DNA of 64,000 nucleotides from Agromyces soli. GTDB lineage: Bacteria > Actinomycetota > Actinomycetes > Actinomycetales > Microbacteriaceae. Position 1 is the stretch's first letter; each line of letters opens with the position of its first letter. The DNA is taken from assembly GCF_022811605.1 (NCBI RefSeq), contig NZ_CP094533.1, positions 1,426,001 through 1,490,000 on the forward strand. Reading direction: 5' to 3'. The notes under the pieces were generated by a model. It did not search any database, was not told where the DNA came from, and worked only from the letters and a program-made list of their open reading frames with translations. The position numbers were made by a program, and so were the translations under genes. Below, piece after piece: positions 50,922 to 58,028 of the stretch.

Positions 50922-51772
50922 CTCGGGGAGCCGCTGGCGGTCCGGCGCCGGATTTCGAGGCCGCGCTGACCGAAGCGATCTCTTCGGTGTTGTGGGCGGC
51001 CGAGCGCTACCCCGGGGTCAACTCATATGAGAATCGGCTTCTCGATCTCCTCGAATTGCTCCAGTCAGGCCTGCTCGAGCGTTCGGTCGCGGTTCAGTCG
51101 TTTGTAGCCCTGCTCGAGGAGTGGCCGCTTGGCGCGCTCGAGATCCTCGAGTACACGATGCGTGAACTCCGGTGGCCGGAGATTCGGGAAGCGCTTGTGG
51201 AGCACGCGAGGACCGCCCCCGACTTCCGTACGCGGGAGCAGGCGGAGCGCGCACTCCTGGTGTACGAGGAAATCTGGAGCGACGGCGACGTCTACGTTCG
51301 CTATCGTCCGGCGGAGGCTCAACAGCGCGTCGGCCACGTACGGTTCGTCCACCTTCAGCATCAGTATGCGCTTCGGAACGTTGGGACGGCCGGCGACGTC
51401 CGGACGAGCGAACTCAGGGTTGAGCTGGCCGGCGCGGCATCCTGGTCGGTGCCGATCTCCGGATGGCGTGGGCTCTCCTTCGGCGCGAGCGATGTCGGGT
51501 ACGCGTGGTCCGCCCGCGAGCTCCTGGCGCTGCCGGCGCACGCCGACGACGAGCTCGGCGTCGTTCACGTGGATGAGGACATCGCGACCGTGTTTCGCCT
51601 CGACGGGGGCTGGCTCATCGTGTGCGACTCTTCAGTCCGGCGCTACCTCGGGGATACACAGGTGGAGCGGATCGACTTCGAAGGCGTCGCGCTCAACGCC
51701 CGGCTGAGCGCGGGCGAGATCACGATCGATCTGGTCAGCGGCGGCTCAGCACACGTCAGGATGCATCCATGA
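50918..51772 (+). CDS. unknown two-part immunity-like protein (284 residues)
   Basis: N-terminal helical half (FEAALTEAISSVLWAAERYP, NSYENRLLDLLELLQSGLLE, EWPLGALEILEYTMRELRWP) joined to a beta-rich C-terminal half (LGVVHVDEDIATVFRLDGGW, VERIDFEGVALNARLSAGEI). Such a helical immunity unit fused to a second domain could be a double immunity protein. Coupled by overlaps to both neighbours. Confidence 0.5.
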   Translation: MTRGAAGGPAPDFEAALTEAISSVLWAAERYPGVNSYENRLLDLLELLQSGLLERSVAVQSFVALLEEWPLGALEILEYTMRELRWPEIREALVEHARTAPDFRTREQAERALLVYEEIWSDGDVYVRYRPAEAQQRVGHVRFVHLQHQYALRNVGTAGDVRTSELRVELAGAASWSVPISGWRGLSFGASDVGYAWSARELLALPAHADDELGVVHVDEDIATVFRLDGGWLIVCDSSVRRYLGDTQVERIDFEGVALNARLSAGEITIDLVSGGSAHVRMHP

Positions 51773-52422
51773 CGCTCGGCACGAGCGGGCGGGAGGGGCG
51801 TCCGCCGATCAGAGTCTCGGTGCTGCTGTCGATGCAGCGGGCGCTCCGGGGGCTGGTGACGCCGGGGCTCCGCGCAGTGGCGGTTCGCTGGGACGGCGGA
51901 TCGATCGCGGGCCGGTTCCTCTTCGAGCACGACCCGGGCGAGGAGGACCGGGCGGATGTCTCCCTCGCGGAGCGCCGCGTCGTCGCCGACTTCACGTCGG
52001 AGTACGCGGTGCAGATCGCCGCGATCTGGATTCCACGCCCGATGGCCCTCATCTTGAACGAGGGGGAGGAATGGGTGTACCTCCGCAAGGAGTGGACCTT
52101 CGACGAACTCATCGTCGAGGAGATCGTCTCGGACTTCCGCGAGGAGCTCAAGGACGACTACGTCGAGCTCTGGGCGTTGCCGTGGAGGACCCGGCGAGCG
52201 TTTCCGGGCGTCTCCGACGAGCGGGTGCGCGAGCTGGGTGCCGTCATCCTGAAGGCGCTGTTGACGGATGCCGTGATGGGCAACCTCGACGGCAACACCG
52301 GTCGGTTTCATCCGTGGTCTGTCGACGGCTTCGAGGTCGCCATGTCCGCGTGGCGGGCGCTCGACCGCGACCCGAACATGGGAGACATCGGCTGGATCGC
52401 TGCGCTTCCGCTCGACGACTGA
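51769..52422 (+). CDS. unknown immunity-like protein (217 residues)
   Basis: Core reads VSVLLSMQRALRGLVTPGLR, AVAVRWDGGSIAGRFLFEHD, SLAERRVVADFTSEYAVQIA, WVYLRKEW. The order (L..Q.AL.G.VTP.LRAV, E..V.AD, YLR.E) is a pattern I remember from small proteins in polymorphic toxin loci; a C-terminal 90 residues are extra. Last gene of the accessory region. Confidence 0.55.
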   Translation: MTLGTSGREGRPPIRVSVLLSMQRALRGLVTPGLRAVAVRWDGGSIAGRFLFEHDPGEEDRADVSLAERRVVADFTSEYAVQIAAIWIPRPMALILNEGEEWVYLRKEWTFDELIVEEIVSDFREELKDDYVELWALPWRTRRAFPGVSDERVRELGAVILKALLTDAVMGNLDGNTGRFHPWSVDGFEVAMSAWRALDRDPNMGDIGWIAALPLDD

Positions 52423-52440
52423 CCGAACGCGCTGGCCGCG

Positions 52441-52455
52441 GGCGCGCTCCGCGCC
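52441..52455. terminator. small hairpin between convergent genes
   Basis: GGCGCG, CTC loop, CGCGCC. It lies 18 bases after the stop at 52422 and just before the convergent gene end at 52464. No U-tract. Confidence 0.4.
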
Positions 52456-52463
52456 TGACCGCC

Positions 52464-53069
52464 CTACGCCAGCTCGGCGATGATGGGGTGGATGGCGTCG
52501 TCGAAGGCGGCGGCGTCGCTGCGCAGCGAGTCGGTGACGGCGACGGTCTTGCGGCCGATCCACCAGACGCCGACTTCGGCGAGCGGCAGCACCTCGACGT
52601 TCAGCTCGAAGGAGTGCGCGCGGCGGCCCACCTCGCGCTCGTGCTCGGCGATGGTGCCGGCGTACGCCCGGTACGAGTCGCCGCGGCGCGACTTCGAGGC
52701 GGTGCGGTAGCTCTCCTCGGCCCACTCCACCCAGGCGAGCGCCGCGCCCGCGTGCGGCACGACGGCACGGGCCAGTTCTTCGGATCCGCTGCGGGGCAGG
52801 GCGATGGCGGTGCCGTACGCCTCGACGAGTTCGAGCGGAACGGGCGACGGATGCTCCTCCGGCTCGACGGTCATCTCCCACCACGAGCGCCACTGGCGTT
52901 CGAGCCGGCCGTCGTCGGGGGCGCGGCTGCCGACCGCGCCGATGTCGCGCAACCGGGGCAGCTCGGCGGGCGCCCCGACCGCGAGCACCTCGCGGAGATA
53001 GAGCGCGAGCAGGATTCCGCGACCCGCATTCTCACGGATCACCCACGACGGCGTCGCCCCCGCATGCAT
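52464..53069 (-). CDS. conserved hypothetical protein divergent from purM (201 residues)
   Basis: A soluble protein: RGILLALYLREVLAVGAPAE, WRSWWEMTVEPE, AGAALAWVEWAEESYRTASK, HSFELNVEVLPLAEVGVWWI, AAAFDDAIHPIIAEL. No family recognised. Host-like GC, so it probably belongs to the conserved purM neighbourhood and marks the right border of the accessory region. A -10 TAGAAT ends six bases before the ATG, so the mRNA is likely leaderless. Confidence 0.65.
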   Translation of the reverse strand: MHAGATPSWVIRENAGRGILLALYLREVLAVGAPAELPRLRDIGAVGSRAPDDGRLERQWRSWWEMTVEPEEHPSPVPLELVEAYGTAIALPRSGSEELARAVVPHAGAALAWVEWAEESYRTASKSRRGDSYRAYAGTIAEHEREVGRRAHSFELNVEVLPLAEVGVWWIGRKTVAVTDSLRSDAAAFDDAIHPIIAELA

Positions 53070-53075
53070 GACTGA

Positions 53076-53103
53076 ATTCTAGTCGCCCAACCGCCGCTAC
53101 CCT
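53076..53103. promoter_or_regulatory. divergent leaderless promoters of purM and the gene at 52464
   Basis: Plus strand TACCCT (53098-53103) ends six bases before the purM GTG at 53110. Minus strand TAGAAT (53076-53081) ends six bases before the ATG at 53069. Both fit a -10 directly upstream of a leaderless start. Confidence 0.55.
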
Positions 53104-53109
53104 TGGAGG

Positions 53110-54213
53110 GTGAGCGCCAACTCGTCCTACGCCGCGGCTGGAGTCGACACCGCCGCCGGCGACCTCGCCGTCGAACTGATGAAGGCGCAGGTCGCCGCCA
53201 CCCACGGGCCACAGGTGCTTGGCGGGGTGGGCGGCTTCGCCGGCCTCTTCGACCTGTCCTTCGCGAAGGACTACGCCCGGCCGCTGCTGGCGACCTCGAC
53301 CGACGGCGTCGGCACGAAGATCGCCATCGCCCAGGCGCTCGACAAGCACGACACCATCGGGCAAGACCTCGTCGGCATGGTCGTCGACGACATCGTCGTG
53401 GTCGGGGCGAAGCCGCTCTTCATGACCGACTACATCGCCTGCGGCAAGGTCGTGCCCGAGCGCATCGCCACCATCGTCACCGGCATCGCCCGGGCCTGCG
53501 CCGACACCGGCACCGCCCTCGTCGGCGGCGAGACGGCCGAGCACCCGGGCCTCATGGGCGCCGACGACTACGACGTCGCGGGCGCCGCGGTCGGCATCGT
53601 CGAGGCCGACCGCGCCCTCGGCGCCGAGAAGGTGCGCGACGGCGACGCCGTCATCGCGATCTCCTCGAGCGGCCTGCACTCGAACGGCTTCTCGCTCGTA
53701 CGGGCCATCCTGCGCGACGCCGGCATCGGCTACGGCGACCACGCCGCCGAGCTCGGCACGAGCTGGGGCGAGGCCCTGCTCGAACCCACCCGCCTCTACT
53801 CGGGCCAGCTCGTCGAGCTGCTCGAGGGCGAGCACGGCGACGCGGTGCACGCCCTCTCGCACGTCACCGGCGGCGGCCTCGCCGCGAACCTCGCCCGGGT
53901 GCTGCCGAAGGGCTCCTACGCCGAGCTCGACCGCACCACCTGGTCGCCGGCCCCCGTGTTCCGGGTGCTGAACGAGCTCGCCGGCACCACGCTCGAATCG
54001 ACCGAGGGCACCTGGAACCTCGGCGTCGGCTTCTTCGCCGTCGTCGCCGACCAGGCCGCCGACGCGGTCGTCGCCGAGCTCGACCGGCTCGGCCTGCCGT
54101 CCTGGCGGCTCGGCACCGTCGCCCACGGCACGCCCCCGGGCGACGGCTGGGAGCAGGGCGCCAAGGGCGTCGACGGCGGCGCGGTGCGCCTCGTGGGCGG
54201 CTACGCGAGCTGA
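53110..54213 (+). CDS. purM: phosphoribosylformylglycinamidine cyclo-ligase
   Basis: A 367-residue AIR synthetase, which closes the imidazole ring in purine synthesis. Marks: SYAAAGVDTAAGDLAVELMK, ATSTDGVGTKIAIAQALD, DLVGMVVDDIVVVGAKPLF, ALVGGETAEHPGLM, SSSGLHSNGFSLVR, HVTGGGLAANLARVLP. GTG 53110 is chosen from the leaderless promoter and the SANSSYAAAGVD start. Its partner genes purC, purD and purF lie 20-30 kb away in this window. Confidence 0.95.
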   Translation: MSANSSYAAAGVDTAAGDLAVELMKAQVAATHGPQVLGGVGGFAGLFDLSFAKDYARPLLATSTDGVGTKIAIAQALDKHDTIGQDLVGMVVDDIVVVGAKPLFMTDYIACGKVVPERIATIVTGIARACADTGTALVGGETAEHPGLMGADDYDVAGAAVGIVEADRALGAEKVRDGDAVIAISSSGLHSNGFSLVRAILRDAGIGYGDHAAELGTSWGEALLEPTRLYSGQLVELLEGEHGDAVHALSHVTGGGLAANLARVLPKGSYAELDRTTWSPAPVFRVLNELAGTTLESTEGTWNLGVGFFAVVADQAADAVVAELDRLGLPSWRLGTVAHGTPPGDGWEQGAKGVDGGAVRLVGGYAS

Positions 54214-54220
54214 GACCGAC

Positions 54221-54979
54221 ATGGCCACCGCGTACTCGATCGGACTCATCGGCACCACGCCGGCCGAGCACGTGCGGGCCCTCGCGCCGCGCATCGAACG
54301 GCTCGGCTTCCACGCCCTCTGGCTGAACGACGTGCCCGGCGGCGACTCGCTCGCCGGCCTCCGCGAGGCGGCCGCGGTCACGAGCGGGCTCGGCGTCGCG
54401 ACGGGCGTCATCCCGCTCGACCGCCGGCCCGCCGCCTCCCTCGACCTCGACGGCCTGCCCGCCGAGCGCACCCTCATCGGCATCGGCTCGGGGCGCGCCG
54501 CGAAGCCGCTCGGGCTCGTGCGCGACGGCCTCGCCGAGCTTCGCGCCCGCACCTCGGCCTCGCTCGCGGTCGGCGCGCTCGGCCCCAAGATGCGCGAGCT
54601 CGCCGCCCGCGAGGCCGACGCCGTGCTGCTGAACTGGCTCACCCCCGATGCCGGCGCCGCCGCCCGCGAGGAGCTGCACCGGCAGGCCGCCGGCCGCGAG
54701 GTGCGCGCCGTGCTCTACGCCCGCACCATCGTCGAGCCCGCCGCCCGCCCGCCGCTCGAAGAGGAGTCGGCGCGCTACCAGTCGTTCCCCGCCTACGCGG
54801 CGAACTTCGCCCGCCTCGGCTTCGACGCCATCGACACGACCATCTCGGATGCCGAGCGGCTCGCCGCCTACGACGGCCATGTCGACGAGCTCGTGCTGCG
54901 CGCGATCACCCCGAGCGGCTCCCTCGACGAGCTCGAACGCTTCGTCGAGCGCACCGCGGAGTGGCTGCCGACGCCATGA
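54221..54979 (+). CDS. LLM-class flavin-dependent oxidoreductase
   Basis: A 252-residue luciferase-like TIM-barrel protein, shorter than typical 300-350. Marks: LAPRIERLGFHALWLNDVPG, LGVATGVIPLDRR, RTLIGIGSGRAAKPL. Members use FMN or F420 to oxidise varied small molecules. It starts 7 bases after purM and overlaps the next gene (ATGA), so it is in a purM-started operon. Confidence 0.8.
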   Translation: MATAYSIGLIGTTPAEHVRALAPRIERLGFHALWLNDVPGGDSLAGLREAAAVTSGLGVATGVIPLDRRPAASLDLDGLPAERTLIGIGSGRAAKPLGLVRDGLAELRARTSASLAVGALGPKMRELAAREADAVLLNWLTPDAGAAAREELHRQAAGREVRAVLYARTIVEPAARPPLEEESARYQSFPAYAANFARLGFDAIDTTISDAERLAAYDGHVDELVLRAITPSGSLDELERFVERTAEWLPTP

Positions 54980-56460
54980 AGGTGCTCGTGACCGGCGCGA
55001 CCGGCTACCTCGGGGGACGGCTCGTCCCGAGGCTGCTCGCGGCCGGCCACGAGGTGCGGCTCATCGCGAGGCACCCCTCCCGGCTCGCCGAGGCCCCCTG
55101 GGCCGGCGACGTCGAGATCGTCGAGGGCGACCTCACCGACCGCCGGGCGGTCGACGAGGCGATGACCGGCGTCGACGCCGCGTACTGGCTCGTGCACTCC
55201 ATGGGCGCGCCCGGCGACTTCGAGGCGAGCGAGCGCGCCATGACCGAGCAGTTCGCCGCCTCCGCGCGCGAGCACGGCGTGCGCCGCATCGTCTACCTCG
55301 GCGGCCTGCACCCGCCGGGCGTGCCGCTGTCGCGCCACCTGCGCTCGCGGGCCGAGGTCGGCGAGATCCTGCTGCGCTCGGGCGTGCCGACGATCGTGCT
55401 GCAGGCGGGCGTCGTGATCGGCTCCGGCTCGACCTCCTTCGAGATGATCCGCCACCTCACCGAGGTGCTGCCGTACATGCCCGCGCCGCGCTGGGTGCGC
55501 TCCTTCATCCAGCCGATCGCGGTGCGCGATGTACTCCACTACCTGATCGGGGCGCTCGACGCGCCGCCCGAGGTGAACCGCGCCTTCGACATCGGCGGGC
55601 CCGACGTGCTGCGCTACGGGCAGCTCATGAACGGCTACGCGGTCGAAGCCGGCCTGCCGCAGCGGCCCATCGCCGCGCTACCCGTGCTGACCCCGTGGCT
55701 CGCGGGGCAGTGGGTGAACCTCGTCACCCCCATCCCCCGCCGGCTCGCCGTGCCCATCATCGAGTCGCTGCAGTACGACTGCGTCATGCACGACCACGAC
55801 ATCGACGAGGTCATCCCGCCGCCCGCCGAGGGCCTGCTGCCGTACCGCACGGCCGTGCGCCTCGCCCTCGAACGCGAGCGCGCGGGCGAGGTCGAGACGA
55901 GCTGGCGCAACGCCGCCGCCCCCGGCGCGCCGAGCGACCCGCTGCCGAGCGACCCGGACTGGGCGGGCCACACCGTCTACACCGACGAGCGCACCCGCGC
56001 CTGCGCGGCCCCCGCCGCCGAGCTGTGGCGCGTCATCGAGGGCGTCGGCGGCGAGAACGGCTGGTACTCGTTCCCGCTCGCCTGGGCGGTGCGCGGCTGG
56101 ATCGACAAGCTCGTCGGCGGCGTCGGCCTCGTGCGCGGCCGGCGCGACCCGCACGAGCTGCACGAGGGCGAGGTCGTCGACTTCTGGCGGGTCGAGTCGC
56201 TGGAGCGCGGGCGCTCGCTGCGGCTGCGCGCCGAGATGCGGGTGCCGGGCCGGGCCTGGCTCGAGCTCTCGGCGGAGGAGGCGCCCGGCGGCGGCTCCCG
56301 CTACCACCAGCGCGCCGTGTACTTCCCGAAGGGGCTCGCCGGACGGCTGTACTGGTGGGCCATCCTGCCCTTCCACGGCGTCATCTTCGCCGGCATGGCG
56401 AACCGCATCACCGCCGAGGCCGAGGCGGGCGCGCGCGAGCACGCGGGAGCGAGCTCGTGA
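54976..56460 (+). CDS. NAD(P)-binding SDR-type protein fused to a DUF2867 domain
   Basis: A 494-residue protein. N-terminal half: atypical short-chain dehydrogenase/NmrA-like fold with KVLVTGATGYLGGRLVPRLL (residues 1-20), YWLVHSMGAPGDF, RRIVYLGGLHPPG. C-terminal half (about 330-490): DUF2867 with WRVIEGVGGENGWYSFPLAW, VDFWRVESLERGRSLRLRAE, and a hydrophobic end FHGVIFAGMANRI. Proteins of this two-part kind are common next to photolyase genes, as here. Enzyme activity is unknown. Confidence 0.82.
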   Translation: MKVLVTGATGYLGGRLVPRLLAAGHEVRLIARHPSRLAEAPWAGDVEIVEGDLTDRRAVDEAMTGVDAAYWLVHSMGAPGDFEASERAMTEQFAASAREHGVRRIVYLGGLHPPGVPLSRHLRSRAEVGEILLRSGVPTIVLQAGVVIGSGSTSFEMIRHLTEVLPYMPAPRWVRSFIQPIAVRDVLHYLIGALDAPPEVNRAFDIGGPDVLRYGQLMNGYAVEAGLPQRPIAALPVLTPWLAGQWVNLVTPIPRRLAVPIIESLQYDCVMHDHDIDEVIPPPAEGLLPYRTAVRLALERERAGEVETSWRNAAAPGAPSDPLPSDPDWAGHTVYTDERTRACAAPAAELWRVIEGVGGENGWYSFPLAWAVRGWIDKLVGGVGLVRGRRDPHELHEGEVVDFWRVESLERGRSLRLRAEMRVPGRAWLELSAEEAPGGGSRYHQRAVYFPKGLAGRLYWWAILPFHGVIFAGMANRITAEAEAGAREHAGASS

Positions 56461-57791
56461 CCACCGTCGTCTGGTTCCGCGACGACCTGCGGATCGCCGA
56501 CCACCCCGCGCTCGCGGCCGCCGCCGACGACCCGGGCGGCGTCGTCTGCGTCTACGTGCTCGACGAGGCATCCGCCGGCATCCGCCCGCTCGGCGGCGCA
56601 GCCCGCTGGTGGCTGCACCACTCGCTCACCGCGCTCGCCGCCTCGCTCGCCGAGCTCGGCGCGACCCTCGTGCTGCGCCGCGGCCCGGCCGGCGAGGAGG
56701 TGCCGCGCGTCGTCGCCGAGGCGGGCGCCGACCGCGTGCTCTGGAACCGCCGCTACGGCGGCGCGGAACGCGAGGTGGATGCCGCGCTGAAACGCGAGCT
56801 GCGCGACGCCGGGCTCACCGCCGACTCGCTGCCTGGCGGCCTGCTGCACGAACCGTGGACGATCACCACGAAGGAGGGCGGCCCGTACCGGGTGTACTCG
56901 CCGTTCTGGCGGGCGTGCCTCGCCGCACCGCCGCCCGCGCGGCCGCTCGACGCGCCCGACACGCTCCGCGACGCGGCCGGCCCGGTGCGCTCCGACCGGC
57001 TCGACGACTGGGGGCTGCTGCCCACCCGCCCCGACTGGGCAGGCGGGCTCGCCGAGACCTGGCAGCCGGGGGAGGTCGCCGCCCTCGAACGGCTCGAGAC
57101 CTTCCTCGACGAACGCGTCGACGACTACGCCGACGACCGCGACGTGCCCTCGATCGACGCGACCTCGAACCTCTCGCCGCACCTGCGCTGGGGCGAGCTC
57201 AGCCCGCGCACCGTGTGGCACCGCGCCACCGAACCCGGCCGGGCGTCCGCCGCGTTCCTCGGCGAGCTCGGCTGGCGCGAGTTCGCCTGGCACACCCTCT
57301 TCCACGCCCCGGACCTCGCCGAGCGCAATCTCGACCGCCGCTTCGACGCCTTCGAGTGGGCCGAGCCCGACGCCGAACTGCTCGGCGCGTGGCAGCGCGG
57401 CGAGACCGGCTTCCCGCTCGTCGACGCCGGCATGCGCGAACTCTGGCGCACGGGGGCCATGCACAACCGGGTGCGGATGGTGACCGCCTCGTTCCTCACC
57501 AAGAACCTGCTCACCGACTGGCGCGTCGGCGAACGCTGGTTCTGGGACACCCTCGTCGACGCCGACCAGGCGAGCAACCCGTTCAACTGGCAGTGGGTGG
57601 CGGGATGCGGGGCCGACGCCGCGCCCTACTTCCGCGTCTTCAACCCGCTGCTGCAGGAGAAGAAGTTCGACCCCGAGGGCCGCTACGTCGGCCGCTGGGC
57701 GCCCGACAGCGCCGGGCGGATGCCGATCGTCGAGCTGCCCTTCACCCGGGAGCGCGCGCTCGCCGCGTACGCCCGCATTCGCGGGAGCTGA
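56457..57791 (+). CDS. phr: deoxyribodipyrimidine photo-lyase
   Basis: A 444-residue photolyase/cryptochrome family enzyme that repairs UV-made cyclobutane dimers with light. N-terminal antenna domain TTVVWFRDDLRIADHPAL; FAD domain motifs LSPHLRWGELSPRTVWH, LGELGWREFAWH, GFPLVDAGMRELW, GAMHNRVRMVTASFL and NPFNWQWVAGCGADAAP. The GTG start overlaps the previous stop (GTGA). Class I CPD type from length and motifs. Confidence 0.93.
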   Translation: MTTVVWFRDDLRIADHPALAAAADDPGGVVCVYVLDEASAGIRPLGGAARWWLHHSLTALAASLAELGATLVLRRGPAGEEVPRVVAEAGADRVLWNRRYGGAEREVDAALKRELRDAGLTADSLPGGLLHEPWTITTKEGGPYRVYSPFWRACLAAPPPARPLDAPDTLRDAAGPVRSDRLDDWGLLPTRPDWAGGLAETWQPGEVAALERLETFLDERVDDYADDRDVPSIDATSNLSPHLRWGELSPRTVWHRATEPGRASAAFLGELGWREFAWHTLFHAPDLAERNLDRRFDAFEWAEPDAELLGAWQRGETGFPLVDAGMRELWRTGAMHNRVRMVTASFLTKNLLTDWRVGERWFWDTLVDADQASNPFNWQWVAGCGADAAPYFRVFNPLLQEKKFDPEGRYVGRWAPDSAGRMPIVELPFTRERALAAYARIRGS

Positions 57792-57849
57792 GCGCGCCGC
57801 GGGAGCTGAGCGCGCCGCGGGAGCTGAGCGAGCCGAGCGAGCGCTCGGC
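57781..57849 (+). repeat. three 18-bp tandem repeats plus terminator-like hairpin after phr
   Basis: GCGGGAGCTGAGCGCGCC occurs at 57781 and 57799, and with one change at 57817. The phr stop TGA lies in the first unit. Directly behind, GCCGAGCG-AG-CGCTCGGC (57832-57849) forms an 8-bp stem, a likely terminator. Each unit contains a frame-dependent TGA, so the end of the photolyase is set by the first copy. Confidence 0.7.
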
Positions 57850-57937
57850 GCGGGGCCGCAGATGCACCCGAGCTGGGGGTGCGCGCGAGGAGTTTTCTCC
57901 CTGTGGCCCATGCGGGGCCCGTTTCTAGGCTGATCGC

Positions 57938-58017
57938 GTCCTGCCGCCTGTGCGCATCCGCGCACCAGACGCTCCGGCCCGATCGGAGCGCCGCCGAGGC
58001 AGGGTGCCAGACCCGAA
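57938..58017 (+). ncRNA. candidate structured 5' leader (three-way junction) of the surface protein gene
   Basis: TAGGCT (57926-57931) would start transcription near 57938. The RNA then begins with CCTGCC (57940-57945), pairing with GGCAGG (57998-58003). Inside are two exact hairpins: GTGCGC-ATCC-GCGCAC (57950-57965) and CGCTCCG-7-CGGAGCG (57970-57990). The ribosome site GAAGG (58013-58017) follows, then ATG 58029. The whole leader is thus a closed three-way junction. I recognise no known riboswitch class; a GCACCC/GGGTGC hairpin at 57864-57882 lies upstream of the start. Confidence 0.45.
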
Positions 58018-58028
58018 GGCGTCCCTAC

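Noticed and set aside
32220..52430. Classical integrative island with integrase and att sites
   Set aside because: No integrase, tRNA or matching direct repeats at the borders were found; cassette accretion fits better.
53341..53372. Further copy of the intergenic palindrome (CGGGCAAG in purM)
   Set aside because: Only eight bases match and they are coding; no inverted partner follows.
57781..57834. CRISPR-like repeats
   Set aside because: Three direct 18-bp units without spacers at the end of a gene; no cas genes anywhere in the window.
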